Numbered from the stretch's first letter, positions 1 through 8,443 are shown. The stretch: DNA of 36,198 nucleotides from UBA3871 sp002392265 (GCA_946614255.1 CAMOGS010000026.1:1-36198); one strand, 5' to 3'. The notes: generated by a model from the letters alone, not told the origin. Program-made: numbers and translations.

Positions 1-287
1 TAAACCGTATCCTCATTCCTGAAATCAACGAAGCTATCGGCATCCTCTATGATGGCGTTGCTACAGCAGAGGGCATCGACGAAGCTATGAAGCTTGGTGC
101 AAATCACCCAATGGGACCTCTCGCACTCGGTGACCTCATCGGACTCGACGTTTGCCTGGCTATCATGAACGTACTCTACACTGAATACGGCGATCCTAAG
201 TATCGTCCACATGTACTTCTGAAGAAGATGGTAAGAGCAGGAAAGCTCGGCCGCAAGACAGGCGAAGGTTTCTACAAGTACGAGTAA
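1..287 (+). CDS. hbd: 3-hydroxybutyryl-CoA dehydrogenase, C-terminal part
   Basis: The 5' end is cut off by the window; the reading frame is open from base 3 and gives 94 residues before the stop. It would reduce acetoacetyl-CoA to 3-hydroxybutyryl-CoA with NAD(P)H in the cytoplasmic butyrate/butanol pathway. The visible part is the helical C-terminal dimerisation domain. It carries the family blocks ANHPMGPLALGDLIGLD and PKYRPHVLLKKMVRAGKLGR, and ends in GRKTGEGFYKYE, the usual terminus of clostridial Hbd. The NAD-binding Rossmann half lies outside the window. An intrinsic terminator follows about 30 bases downstream, so this is the last gene of its operon. A fatty-oxidation type 3-hydroxyacyl-CoA dehydrogenase is the only close alternative, and the short C-terminus fits Hbd better. 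Confidence 0.93.
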   Translation, partial: NRILIPEINEAIGILYDGVATAEGIDEAMKLGANHPMGPLALGDLIGLDVCLAIMNVLYTEYGDPKYRPHVLLKKMVRAGKLGRKTGEGFYKYE

Positions 288-316
288 TTCATACTGAATG
301 CAAACAAAGCACAATC

Positions 317-349
317 AAAATCCCGACGGTTTTCCGCTGGGATTTTTTT
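317..349 (+). terminator. Intrinsic terminator after hbd
   Basis: AAAATCCC (317-324) pairs with GGGATTTT (339-346), with an inner CGG/CCG helix, and a run of T follows to 349. Confidence 0.85.
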
Positions 350-372
350 ATTGCCCCGGAGCTCATATCCAC

Positions 373-401
373 TTGATATCAGAACAAAAAATAATTATAA
401 T
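373..401 (+). promoter_or_regulatory. Sigma-A promoter of the metal-binding lipoprotein gene
   Basis: TTGATA (373-378), a 17-bp spacer and a perfect TATAAT (396-401), 34 bases before the GTG start. The AT-rich stretch after the -10 could hold a metal-repressor site, but I see no convincing palindrome. Confidence 0.75.
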
Positions 402-435
402 TGCATATGACATTGTTATTACGGAGGAAAAATCT

Positions 436-1422
436 GTGAAAAAGTTTATTTATATCATTTTGGCCATCGCCTTGACTTTGGGCAGCCTCTCAGGATGCGG
501 GACTGCTGCGCAGCCGGCCGATTCATCGCCCGAAACGGATTCCATAAGCATTGTAGCCACTGTTTTTCCCGCCTACGACTGGACAGAAAACATCCTGGGT
601 GATAACCCCGCAGGCGCAGAGGTTACGCTGCTGGCCGGAAACGGCACAGACCTTCACAGCTACCAGCCGACAGCGGAAGATATAATGAAGATTTCAACCT
701 GCGATCTTTTTATATATGTTGGCGGCGAATCCGACAAATGGGTTGACGACGCGCTCAAAAATGCCGTAAACGAAGATATGACGGTAATCAGCATGATGGA
801 GGTCCTGGCCGACGCATTAAAGGAGGAAGAGCTGATCGAAGGCATGCAAGAGGAGAAAGACAGCGATGAAGCCGCAGACGAGCCCGAATACGACGAGCAC
901 GTATGGCTTTCGCTCCGAAATGCCGCAGCATGTGTAAAGAGCTTTTCACAGGCAGTTCAGGAAATCGACAAGCCTAACGCCGCCATCTACAAGGCAAATG
1001 CCGAAGCCTACATTTCTCAGCTCGAAGAACTGAACGAAAGATACGAGCAAGCGGTAGACGCAGGCTCACGCAAGGTTATTCTTTTCGGCGACCGCTTTCC
1101 GTTCCGCTACATGGTGGAAGACTACGGCCTCGACTACTACGCGGCTTTTGCAGGCTGCTCTGCCGAAACCGAAGCAAGCTTTGAAACCATCACCTTCCTT
1201 TCACGCAAAGTTGATGCACTGAAGCTTCCGGTGGTGCTGACCATTGAAGGCGGGGATCCGAGAATTGCCGAGACGATAGTGAAGAATACAAGAACCCACA
1301 ATCAGCAAATCCTCACAATGGACTCGCTCCAGACGACTACGGCAGCAGATATCGAAGGCGGTGCGACATATCTGAAATCTATGGAAAACAATCTGATAGT
1401 GTTAAAAGAGGCACTCAGATAA
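436..1422 (+). CDS. Metal (zinc/manganese-type) ABC transporter substrate-binding lipoprotein
   Basis: Predicted 328-residue cluster A-I solute-binding protein of the ZnuA/AdcA/TroA family, tethered outside the membrane to deliver zinc or a related metal to an ABC permease. The start is GTG at 436, preceded by ACGGAGGA; an upstream ATG at 298 in the same frame lies before the terminator and promoter and is not used. Residues 1-21 form a lipoprotein signal ending LSGC (acylated Cys21). Likely ligands are His74 (DLHSYQP) and His155 (DEHVWLS). In the second lobe, where many family members carry a His, this protein has FGDRFPFRY, followed by GCSAETEAS. A low-complexity acidic segment (about residues 125-152) lies just before the second His and may be a metal-funnelling loop. 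No permease or ATPase gene is adjacent, so it is either an orphan or works with a distant transporter. Confidence 0.88.
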   Translation: MKKFIYIILAIALTLGSLSGCGTAAQPADSSPETDSISIVATVFPAYDWTENILGDNPAGAEVTLLAGNGTDLHSYQPTAEDIMKISTCDLFIYVGGESDKWVDDALKNAVNEDMTVISMMEVLADALKEEELIEGMQEEKDSDEAADEPEYDEHVWLSLRNAAACVKSFSQAVQEIDKPNAAIYKANAEAYISQLEELNERYEQAVDAGSRKVILFGDRFPFRYMVEDYGLDYYAAFAGCSAETEASFETITFLSRKVDALKLPVVLTIEGGDPRIAETIVKNTRTHNQQILTMDSLQTTTAADIEGGATYLKSMENNLIVLKEALR

Positions 1423-1432
1423 AAATGTAAAG

Positions 1433-1454
1433 GCCCCGAGCTTACGCTCGGGGC
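1433..1454. terminator. Hairpin between convergent genes
   Basis: GCCCCGAGC (1433-1441), a TTAC loop, and GCTCGGGGC (1446-1454): a perfect 9-bp stem between the lipoprotein gene and the oppositely oriented degV gene. The T tract is weak on both sides, so it may serve as a shared terminator of moderate strength. Confidence 0.65.
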
Positions 1455-1503
1455 TCTATTGAATTTAGAGTGTTTATTTGTCAAATCTACATCTAATTTC
1501 CGT

Positions 1504-2403
1504 CTAATTATTTTCCAGCTCACGATCCCTTGCCATAAAGAAAATGGCAATTGTATCCGGGCCGACATGGCTGCCTGTGCAGAAATCGTAGGTGGTATTT
1601 ATGAACTCTTTAACTGTAATTCTCTTTTGAACCTCCTCCATAATATAGAGAGATTCTTCATAAGCATCCGCATGCGCAATACCCACAATCTGATTTTCCG
1701 GTTCCACAATATTGCCGCACATCAAATCAATCAGAGTATTGAGCGCAGCCTTTCTGCCGCGACACTTCTTAAATTGGACGATATACCCGTCCTTGTTTCC
1801 GACCAAAATCGGCTTTATGTTCAGTATACTGCCGACTACAGCCTTCGTTCCGCTGATTCTGCCCGTTTTCGAGATATATTTCAAATCTCCGACCGTAAAG
1901 ACGCCGTTCATCCTTGGAACGTAGCTTTCAAGCAGCTCCGCAGCCTTGCCTATATCCATGCCGATTTCACGCATTTCTGAAGCATAAATCGCCAAAATAC
2001 CCTGCCCCAGCGATGCGTTTAATGCATCGATAAGCCTGATTTTGCGTGAGTCTCCGCAGTCCTTCAGAACCGCTTCGGCTGCAATCCTGGCGGAATTGTA
2101 GGTTCCGCTGATGTTCTTGCTTAGCGAAAAATACAGTATGTCAGACCCGGCATCGGTGATTTCTCTAAAGAGATTTTCAAACTCACCGGTGCTGACCAGC
2201 CCAGTCTTTACCTCGATTCCGTTTCTCATCGAGTCGTAATAGGCTTTACCCTTTTTGCGTTCCTGCTCGGGTGAAAGCTCTGGATCAAAGCAGACGAGAG
2301 GCTCATCGTTTACGTAATTGACAAATGAAATAACACGGATATTGTACTTTTTAACCAGCTCAGCGGGTATGTTCGCCGCTGAATCTACCACTATTTCAAA
2401 CAT
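1504..2403 (-). CDS. DegV family fatty-acid-binding protein
   Basis: 299-residue DegV/FakB-type protein. Members bind a single fatty acid and present it to the FakA kinase for phospholipid synthesis; which lipid this one binds cannot be read from sequence. The family start FEIVVDSAANIP, a VKTGLVSTGEF block and the later SLGQG and HVGPDTIAIFF motifs are all present. The start is the ATG at 2403, with AAGGAGGG about five bases upstream; an in-frame ATG six codons earlier would lie before this ribosome binding site. It is a single-gene unit, divergent from the LCP gene, with its own promoter. No fakA or dak-like partner is nearby. Confidence 0.9.
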   Translation of the reverse strand: MFEIVVDSAANIPAELVKKYNIRVISFVNYVNDEPLVCFDPELSPEQERKKGKAYYDSMRNGIEVKTGLVSTGEFENLFREITDAGSDILYFSLSKNISGTYNSARIAAEAVLKDCGDSRKIRLIDALNASLGQGILAIYASEMREIGMDIGKAAELLESYVPRMNGVFTVGDLKYISKTGRISGTKAVVGSILNIKPILVGNKDGYIVQFKKCRGRKAALNTLIDLMCGNIVEPENQIVGIAHADAYEESLYIMEEVQKRITVKEFINTTYDFCTGSHVGPDTIAIFFMARDRELENN

Positions 2404-2470
2404 TAGTACCCTCCTTTGCACCCTTTCCTTTTAAACATATCGATTTCCCCTCAAAAGCGATACAAGAGAT

Positions 2471-2499
2471 ATATTACCTCATTATGCCGACACTTGCAA
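2471..2499 (-). promoter_or_regulatory. Promoter of the degV-family gene
   Basis: On the minus strand TTGCAA (2494-2499), a 17-bp spacer, then TAATAT (2471-2476). It is arranged back to back with the LCP promoter. Confidence 0.6.
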
Positions 2500-2505
2500 G
2501 GAAGA

Positions 2506-2534
2506 TTGACATAACCCTGCGTTTGTTGTAAAAT
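2506..2534 (+). promoter_or_regulatory. Promoter of the LCP-SLH-rho gene group
   Basis: Perfect TTGACA (2506-2511), 17-bp spacer, TAAAAT (2529-2534), 49 bases before the LCP start codon. Confidence 0.8.
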
Positions 2535-2583
2535 ATTAAATTGGTTAAATAGCGGAAAAACAACAAGGGAAAGAGGTTTTGAG

Positions 2584-3633
2584 ATGAGTCGTGTAGACAG
2601 AGAAAAGAAAGCTGCGGCGGTCAGAGAATACAAAAAGCGCCACGCGCAGGAGCTTGCAAAGGAAAGCAGAAACGAAAAGAAGGTTTTCGTAAAGACATTT
2701 TGCATTTTTCTGGCTATTTTTATTGCGGTGCTGACACCGGTTTGCAGCCTCACAAATAAAATTGCAGATTTTAATCCGTTCGGCGACGATAATGTCGCGC
2801 TCGAGGATGAGCTTCCGGTTCTGGTGGATCCGGAAAGCCCGTTCTTCCAGGCATTCACCGAATCCAAAAAGATAAATGTGCTCCTAATGGGCGTAAATCC
2901 GCCACTGACGGACACAATCATGCTGGTATGCTTTGACAAAAAGTACCAGAAGGTAGACATTATCTCCGTTCCGCGTGATACCTACTATCACCGCGAAGGG
3001 TATGAAGGCGCTGCTGAGGGCAAAATCAATGCCGCATACAAGGGCAACCCTCTCAACACAGCCTATGCAGTAAGCGATGTGCTTCAGGGCATACCTATCA
3101 ACTATTACGCCGTTGTTGAGTATGACGATGTTGAAAAAATCGTGGACGCTGTAGGCGGAGTTCCGATGGATATCGAAAAGGACATGAACTACGAAGATCC
3201 TTACGACAAACCGCCGCTGTCCATCCACATAAAGGCCGGTCAGCAGGTGCTCGATGGTGCTACATCGGTCAAGTTCCTCAGATACCGCAAGGGCTATGCT
3301 GAGGGCGACCTCGGGCGCGTAAAGGCCCAGCAGGTTTGGGTAAAGAGCGCCATCAAGCAGACACTGTCTCTGGGGCTGGGCATGATTGACATTGCCAAGC
3401 TTGCCTGCCAGGAGCTTGACAGTGACATCACAGTCGGCGCAGCAGTTTCAATCGCAAAGGCGGCAGTGGGCATGAGCTCGGAAAACATCACGACCTACAC
3501 GATGCCGTACACGCCGCAGTCCACAGCACCTTACTATGTCTTCCCAAAGACGGAGGAAATAGAACAGATGCTTACTGAAATCTACCAGATACCTGTGGAG
3601 GAGACATCGGATGCTGCAATTGAAGCAGAGTAG
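2584..3633 (+). CDS. LytR-CpsA-Psr (LCP) family cell wall ligase
   Basis: 349-residue type II membrane protein. LCP enzymes move undecaprenyl-linked glycopolymers (teichoic acids, capsule, or the secondary wall polymer that SLH domains bind) onto peptidoglycan outside the cell. It has a short basic cytoplasmic tail (1-35), one membrane helix (about 37-57) and an extracellular LCP domain (about 98-280). Visible motifs are the DTIMLVCFD strand, SVPRDT with the phosphate-binding Arg, GKINAAY, VVEYDDVEKIVDAVGGV and FLRYRKGYAEGDLGR. The ribosome binding site is a weak AAAGAGG. The next gene encodes an SLH protein 49 bases downstream, so the likely job is making the wall polymer to which that protein binds; this is inference. 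Confidence 0.92.
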   Translation: MSRVDREKKAAAVREYKKRHAQELAKESRNEKKVFVKTFCIFLAIFIAVLTPVCSLTNKIADFNPFGDDNVALEDELPVLVDPESPFFQAFTESKKINVLLMGVNPPLTDTIMLVCFDKKYQKVDIISVPRDTYYHREGYEGAAEGKINAAYKGNPLNTAYAVSDVLQGIPINYYAVVEYDDVEKIVDAVGGVPMDIEKDMNYEDPYDKPPLSIHIKAGQQVLDGATSVKFLRYRKGYAEGDLGRVKAQQVWVKSAIKQTLSLGLGMIDIAKLACQELDSDITVGAAVSIAKAAVGMSSENITTYTMPYTPQSTAPYYVFPKTEEIEQMLTEIYQIPVEETSDAAIEAE

Positions 3634-3682
3634 TCAGGCAGGTATGGATAGGGAAAAGAAAAACAGAAAAAGAGGGATAGAT

Positions 3683-4816
3683 ATGAAAAAGGGATGTTTT
3701 GGTAAAATCGCCGCTTGTGCGCTGGCGCTGATGATGACGCTTTCTGTTTCGGGCACAGCTTATGCTGCAGACATCAGCTTTACCGATGTGGAAAGCACGC
3801 ATTGGGCAAAGTCGAATATCGACTTTGCGGTGGAGAAGGGGATAGTAAACGGTTATTTCGACAGTTATTCGAACACTTATACATTCAGACCCGATAATTC
3901 GGTGACATACGAGGAAGCAACGGCAATGCTCTGGCGTGCGCTTGTGGCTGCCGGCGTGGTGACTGAAAACGAAGAGGCAGCGACTGCTGCAGTGGAAAAG
4001 TTCGCCGCGCAGATGACTTCCGCAGGAATTGCGTCCTGGGCGCAGAGCTATGTGGCACGTTTCATGGATATGGGGATTATCGGTGAATCTGAGCTTGCAC
4101 GCTTCGTCGGCGAGGGTGGTGTCGGTCACCCGGCACCGCGCGAAACTGTGGCCCTCTGGACTGCAAAGGCTCTGGGCCGCGACACTGTCGGCGTGTACTA
4201 TTTGCCTTATCAGGATAGCGACCTGATTCCTTGGGAAGATCGTGCGTACATCGATATGCTCTATCGCCAGGGGATAATGAAGGGTAGCCTCCAGGGCGAC
4301 GGACTGCTCTACTTCCTGCCGGCTTCGGGCGTCAGACGTTCCGAGTTTGCGGCAATCGCAAACAGGGTATATGAAAACAGAGCCGGTGAGTACGACTACA
4401 CGAAGGATACTGTGGTGTACAGCACTAAAGAGCAGGCGGCAAAGCTTTCGCTTGCCCCACAGTTTGTGATGGTTTCAAACGGCAGCAAGGCGCAGCTGAT
4501 GCACAGCGGCCAGCTGTTTATGGGGACCTATGTGACCAGCGGCAAGCCTTACGTACTTTCGGCAATGGCTCTTCCTGAGGGAGAGGTTCCTCAGATTCAT
4601 TTTGACACAGAGCCTGCAGACGGCGAAGGCAAGATTGTCAGCGTGGAGAGCCTGTATACGGGCAAGGACGGTGATGTTCAGAGAGTCGGAATCGAGATCG
4701 ACGACATCACGGTTTACTTCCTGAAGGATAGCGATACAAAGAGCAGCGCCCAGCTGAAGAGCGGAAAAACCGTAAAGTTCATTGCGGACGGGCTGAAGCT
4801 TATTGAAATAAAATAG
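3683..4816 (+). CDS. Secreted S-layer homology (SLH) domain protein
   Basis: 377-residue exported protein starting at the ATG at 3683 with AGAGGGA upstream; a longer in-frame start at 3611 overlaps the LCP gene and would bury the signal peptide. Residues 1-28 form a Sec signal ending in AYA. Three SLH-type repeats follow: the first (about 30-90) with FTDVESTHWAKSNIDFAVEKGIVNGY and FRPDNSVTYEEATAMLWRAL, the second (about 110-170) more diverged, and the third (about 180-235) with IDMLYRQGIMKG and RSEFAAIANRVY. SLH trios bind pyruvylated secondary cell wall polymer. The C-terminal 135 residues are a beta-rich region I do not recognise. It follows the LCP gene and precedes rho by nine bases, probably in one transcript. 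Confidence 0.88.
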   Translation: MKKGCFGKIAACALALMMTLSVSGTAYAADISFTDVESTHWAKSNIDFAVEKGIVNGYFDSYSNTYTFRPDNSVTYEEATAMLWRALVAAGVVTENEEAATAAVEKFAAQMTSAGIASWAQSYVARFMDMGIIGESELARFVGEGGVGHPAPRETVALWTAKALGRDTVGVYYLPYQDSDLIPWEDRAYIDMLYRQGIMKGSLQGDGLLYFLPASGVRRSEFAAIANRVYENRAGEYDYTKDTVVYSTKEQAAKLSLAPQFVMVSNGSKAQLMHSGQLFMGTYVTSGKPYVLSAMALPEGEVPQIHFDTEPADGEGKIVSVESLYTGKDGDVQRVGIEIDDITVYFLKDSDTKSSAQLKSGKTVKFIADGLKLIEIK

Positions 4817-4825
4817 GAAAGATTG

Positions 4826-6046
4826 ATGAAAGAAAAAGAAACTGTAGAAAACGTGGAAACAGAAGAAAAAGTGCAGGCTGTAGCAGACGCAGAAGCCGAT
4901 GCTTCGGCAGCTGCGAAGGAAGAGAGGCCGGAGGTAGAGGGTATTCTTGAAATTGCCGAGGGCGGATTCGGGTTTCTCAGGTTTTCAAATTTCCTGACAT
5001 CCGAAAAGGATATATATGTTTCGCCTACTCAGATTCGCAGGTTTAATCTGAAAACAGGTGACAAGATTCGCGGAATCAGCAGAAGGCCCAACGAGGGCGA
5101 GCGTTTCGGCGCGCTTCTTTATGTAATCAGCGTGAATGGGGATGAGCTGTCTGTTGCGATAAACAGGCCGGAATTTGACTCGCTTACGCCGATTTTTCCG
5201 TTTGAGAGGCTGTCTCTCGAAAGTACTACGCGAGAGATCAGTATGCGCCTGATAGACCTGATTGCGCCTATAGGAAAGGGTCAGAGAGGGCTTATCGTAG
5301 CACCGCCAAAGGCCGGTAAAACCGTGCTGCTAAAGAAGATAGCAAATGTAATAGAAGATAAATATCCGGAGGTCGAGCTTATCGTGCTGCTTGTAGACGA
5401 GAGGCCGGAGGAGGTTACCGACATGAAGCGGTCGCTGAAGTCGGGAGAGGTAATCTATTCGACCTTTGATGAGCTGCCGCAGCATCACGCGAAGGTGGCG
5501 GAAATGGTGCTTGCCAGAGCGCAGCGTCTTGTGGAGCACGGCAAGGATGTGGTGATTCTGCTTGACTCGATAACGCGGCTTGCAAGAGCTTACAACCTGA
5601 CGGTTCCGGCTTCCGGTAGGACCCTGTCGGGCGGTATTGATCCGGCGGCGCTGTACAAGCCAAAGAAATTTTTCGGTGCGGCGCGCAAGATGGAAGAAGG
5701 CGGCAGCATCACAATTCTCGCAACTGCGCTGATTGAGACGGGCAGCCGCATGGACGATGTCATTTACGAAGAGTTCAAGGGAACGGGCAATATGGAGCTG
5801 CACCTCGATCGCAAGCTTTCCGAGAGGAGAATCTTCCCGGCCATCGATTTGAACCGGTCAGGTACCAGACGCGAGGATCTGCTGCTGGAGCAGGGCGAGC
5901 TTGAGACTGTTATGATGATGCGCAGGGCGCTGGCGAACAAGGGCGTTCAGGAAACGACGGAGTTCATAATAGACAACATGGTTCACACAAAGAACAACAA
6001 GGAATTTATAGAAGTTTTCAAAGTGCTGGTTAAGAAGGGCGATTAG
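4826..6046 (+). CDS. rho: Transcription termination factor Rho
   Basis: 406-residue RNA-dependent hexameric helicase that releases nascent transcripts. Residues 1-37 are a Glu/Ala/Asp-rich tail in place of the usual N-terminal helical bundle. The cold-shock-like RNA-binding domain follows (EGILEIAEGGFGFLRF, KDIYVSPTQIRRFNL). The ATPase core has APPKAGKT (P-loop Lys165), the Walker B VVILLDSITRLARAYN, then KKFFGAARKMEEGGSITILATALIETGSRMDD and EEFKGTGNMELHLDR. The ATG at 4826 is favoured over a TTG one codon earlier; AGGAAA overlaps the stop of the SLH gene, which suggests translational coupling. Downstream genes are prmC, rpmE and prfA, a common clostridial arrangement. Confidence 0.97.
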   Translation: MKEKETVENVETEEKVQAVADAEADASAAAKEERPEVEGILEIAEGGFGFLRFSNFLTSEKDIYVSPTQIRRFNLKTGDKIRGISRRPNEGERFGALLYVISVNGDELSVAINRPEFDSLTPIFPFERLSLESTTREISMRLIDLIAPIGKGQRGLIVAPPKAGKTVLLKKIANVIEDKYPEVELIVLLVDERPEEVTDMKRSLKSGEVIYSTFDELPQHHAKVAEMVLARAQRLVEHGKDVVILLDSITRLARAYNLTVPASGRTLSGGIDPAALYKPKKFFGAARKMEEGGSITILATALIETGSRMDDVIYEEFKGTGNMELHLDRKLSERRIFPAIDLNRSGTRREDLLLEQGELETVMMMRRALANKGVQETTEFIIDNMVHTKNNKEFIEVFKVLVKKGD

Positions 6047-6051
6047 AAGGA

Positions 6052-7101
6052 ATGGATTTAAGCAGAATCTTTATGAAGAATGCCACGCCGACAAAGATGG
6101 GCGGGCAGGCTGTCATGGAGGGCATAATGATGCGCGGCGCGAAAAAGACCGCGGTCTGCATTCGTATGCCGGATCATGCGCTTCATTTGAAGATACAAAA
6201 TAATAAAGAACAGAGCAAATGGATGAAGGTTCCCATAATCAGGGGCTGCATCAGCTTTTTTGCCGCACTGGTTCAGGGCACGAAGACGCTGATGTATTCG
6301 GCGGACGTGCTCGAGGCGTATGAGGGTCCCGAGCAAGTGCAGGCTGCACAACAGGACCGGATGACGATCTGGCTTGAAAAGCACTTCGGCAAGGAAAAGA
6401 GCTGGAGCATCATGATGTACGCATCTGTGGTGTTTGCGCTTGTCTTTACGGTCGGACTTTTTATCATCCTGCCGACGGCAGTTGTAAAGCTGTGTGAGCA
6501 TTTCACGAGTTCGGCATTTTTGCTGAACCTGATTGAAGGTATTATAAGAATCGGGCTGTTTATCGGTTATGTGGCTTTGATTCGCCTGATGAGCGATATT
6601 CGCAGAGTGTTCCAGTTCCACGGGGCGGAGCACAAGACCATCCATTGCTATGAAAACAATTTAGAGCTTACTCCGGAAAATGCGGATGCGTTTTATACGT
6701 TGCATCCACGCTGCGGAACGAGCTTTTTGATGTTTGTAATGGTACTGACGGTACTGTTTTATGCATGCCTCGGCTGGCCTTCGCTTTTGTGGCGAATCGT
6801 TTCGAGGCTGCTGCTGCTTCCGCTGATTGCGGGGGGTTCGTACGAGCTTTTGCGCTGGGCGGGCAGATCTGATGCCTGGATAGTCAAGATGATTTCGCTG
6901 CCCGGCATTTGCCTGCAAAAGCTGACAACCTGCGAGCCTGAGTACGAGCACCTCGAGGTAGCCATTGCGGCAATGCATGCCGCAGACGGGGAGCCACTCC
7001 CTGAGGAGTACGAGGGACCGTGCGATTTGCAGGGAAATCCATGTGACCACGAAGAGGCACTTCGCAGCGCGCTTACGGGCGTGTTTGGACAAGATAATTA
7101 G
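6052..7101 (+). CDS. YqhQ-like DUF1385 membrane protein
   Basis: 349-residue polytopic membrane protein of the DUF1385 family, predicted to be a metal-dependent enzyme of unknown reaction. The conserved N-terminal MGGQAVMEGIMMRG block is at residues 16-29. Hydrophobic segments lie near 120-145, 160-180 and 220-255. The signature FHGAEHKTIHCYEN, with its His-x-x-Glu-His metal ligands, is near 188-201, followed by LHPRCGTSFL. The start is uncertain: the ATG at 6052 has AGAAGG only one base upstream, and an alternative ATG is at 6073 with no better site. It sits between rho and prmC, a placement common in Clostridia, and may reflect shared transcription only. Confidence 0.9.
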   Translation: MDLSRIFMKNATPTKMGGQAVMEGIMMRGAKKTAVCIRMPDHALHLKIQNNKEQSKWMKVPIIRGCISFFAALVQGTKTLMYSADVLEAYEGPEQVQAAQQDRMTIWLEKHFGKEKSWSIMMYASVVFALVFTVGLFIILPTAVVKLCEHFTSSAFLLNLIEGIIRIGLFIGYVALIRLMSDIRRVFQFHGAEHKTIHCYENNLELTPENADAFYTLHPRCGTSFLMFVMVLTVLFYACLGWPSLLWRIVSRLLLLPLIAGGSYELLRWAGRSDAWIVKMISLPGICLQKLTTCEPEYEHLEVAIAAMHAADGEPLPEEYEGPCDLQGNPCDHEEALRSALTGVFGQDN

Positions 7102-7123
7102 ACCGGAGAGGACGTTATTTCTT

Positions 7124-7981
7124 ATGAGTATGATAATCAGAGACCTGCTGAAGATCGGCGAGAACATGCTTATTCAGGCAGGGATTCCTGACCCGCGCGT
7201 AGATGCGGAAGCACTGTTTTGTTATGCGCTCCACATGACAAAGGAAAAGCTTTTTATGAGCTGGCCCGAGGTTTTGGCGGATGAGCAGTGCGAACACTAT
7301 TTTAATGTTTTGGAAATTAGAGCGGCGGGAAGGCCGCTCCAGTATATAGTCGGCAGCACCGAGTTTATGGGGCTGACGTTCGAGGTTAACGAAAATGTGC
7401 TGATTCCGCGTCAGGATACCGAAATCCTGGTGGAAACGGCGCTCGATATAATTCGCGGTGGCAGCGAGAAAAAGCCGCGCATCCTGGACCTTTGTACCGG
7501 AAGCGGCGCCATCGCCGTGGCGATGGCGCATGCCCTGCCCGGCGCCGCAGTTGCGGCGAGTGACATCTCGCCTGAGGCCATTGAGGTTGCAAAGCGTAAT
7601 GCTGCCCGCAACAAGGTTAAAATTGCCTTTGACTGCGGGGATTTATTCGACCCGTACAAAGGACGTTTCGGAAACAAGAAGTTTGATTATATAATATCGA
7701 ATCCGCCTTATATCCCGTCGGATGTAATTCCGACCCTGCAAAGAGAGGTAAAGGATTACGAGCCGATGAGCGCGCTCGATGGCGGAAAGGATGGACTCGA
7801 CTTTTATCGTATAATACTCGCTGCGGCCCCGGCCTTTTTGAAGAAAGGCGGATGCCTGTTATTCGAGATAGGCTGCGACCAGGCCGACGCGGTTCGAGAG
7901 CTCGCTCTCGACGCGGATTTCGCCGGGTGCGAAATCCGTCGCGACCTTGCAGGTCGCGACCGCGTCGCAATCATCGGCTAA
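7124..7981 (+). CDS. prmC: Release factor glutamine methyltransferase
   Basis: 285-residue SAM-dependent enzyme that N5-methylates the Gln of the GGQ motif in release factors RF1 and RF2; RF1 is encoded 580 bases downstream. The N-terminal helical domain covers about 1-85. The Rossmann domain has PRQDTEILVE, ILDLCTGSGAIAVAMA (SAM-binding motif I) and the substrate motif NPPY at 193-196. The start is the ATG at 7124, with GGAGAGG 12 bases upstream; ATG 7130 is possible. The longer frame from 6965 overlaps the DUF1385 gene and is rejected. A REP-like repeat begins directly after the stop codon. Confidence 0.95.
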   Translation: MSMIIRDLLKIGENMLIQAGIPDPRVDAEALFCYALHMTKEKLFMSWPEVLADEQCEHYFNVLEIRAAGRPLQYIVGSTEFMGLTFEVNENVLIPRQDTEILVETALDIIRGGSEKKPRILDLCTGSGAIAVAMAHALPGAAVAASDISPEAIEVAKRNAARNKVKIAFDCGDLFDPYKGRFGNKKFDYIISNPPYIPSDVIPTLQREVKDYEPMSALDGGKDGLDFYRIILAAAPAFLKKGGCLLFEIGCDQADAVRELALDADFAGCEIRRDLAGRDRVAIIG

Positions 7982-7982
7982 T

Positions 7983-8002
7983 CTGGGGACAGGCACCAAA
8001 TT
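7983..8002 (+). repeat. REP-like repeat, single arm
   Basis: CTGGGGACAGGCACCAAATT, two bases after the prmC stop. It is the inverse of the arm at 8525-8545, so the two face each other across rpmE. Confidence 0.75.
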
Positions 8003-8027
8003 AGCCCAAAAATTATTTAAAAATAAC

Positions 8028-8056
8028 TTGCGCACAGCCTTCAAAAATGGTAATAT
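8028..8056 (+). promoter_or_regulatory. Promoter of rpmE
   Basis: TTGCGC (8028-8033), 17-bp spacer, TAATAT (8051-8056), giving a leader of about 125 bases. Confidence 0.6.
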
Positions 8057-8130
8057 GTATTGGATGTGCGAAAAGGAAAATGTTAACCTGACATTTTAAT
8101 CCACATCAAATTTGCAAGGGTTGTACAAAC

Positions 8131-8154
8131 GGGCTGTTGCAATACACACAGCCC
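8131..8154 (+). promoter_or_regulatory. Hairpin in the rpmE leader (candidate L31 autoregulatory site)
   Basis: GGGCTGT (8131-8137) pairs with ACAGCCC (8148-8154), 32 bases before the rpmE start. Firmicute L31 mRNAs are known to carry leaders of this sort; that this one binds L31 is inference from position and structure only. Confidence 0.4.
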
Positions 8155-8186
8155 CGCGACAACGGAGCAGGAAAGGAAGGCATAGC

Positions 8187-8387
8187 ATGAAGGAAGGAAT
8201 CCATCCTAATTATGTGGAATGTAAAGTAACTTGCGCATGCGGCAACACATTTATGACAAAGTCCATAAAGCCTGAAATCAGACTGGACGTTTGCTCCGCT
8301 TGCCACCCGTTCTTTACAGGACAGCAGAAGTTCATCAACAGAGGTGGACGTGTTGAAAAGTTCAAGAACAAGTACAATATTGACTAG
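8187..8387 (+). CDS. rpmE: 50S ribosomal protein L31 (zinc-binding form)
   Basis: 66-residue ribosomal protein at the intersubunit bridge. Four cysteines (Cys16, Cys18, Cys36, Cys39; CAC and CSAC) mark the zinc-containing C+ form rather than the zinc-independent YtiA type. MKEGIHPNY and the GRVEKFKNKY tail are typical. The start is the ATG at 8187, behind GGAAAGGAAGG; the in-frame ATG at 8112 lies in the leader. It is a single gene with its own promoter and terminator, inserted between prmC and prfA and bracketed by inverted REP-like arms. Confidence 0.97.
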   Translation: MKEGIHPNYVECKVTCACGNTFMTKSIKPEIRLDVCSACHPFFTGQQKFINRGGRVEKFKNKYNID

Positions 8388-8397
8388 TCAACAAACT

Positions 8398-8427
8398 AAA
8401 GCCGGGATTCACTCTCGGTTTTTTTAT
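8398..8427 (+). terminator. Intrinsic terminator of rpmE
   Basis: CCGGGA (8402-8407) pairs with TCTCGG (8413-8418, one G-U pair), followed by an unbroken T run. Confidence 0.8.
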
Positions 8428-8443
8428 GAACATTTTCATTTTT

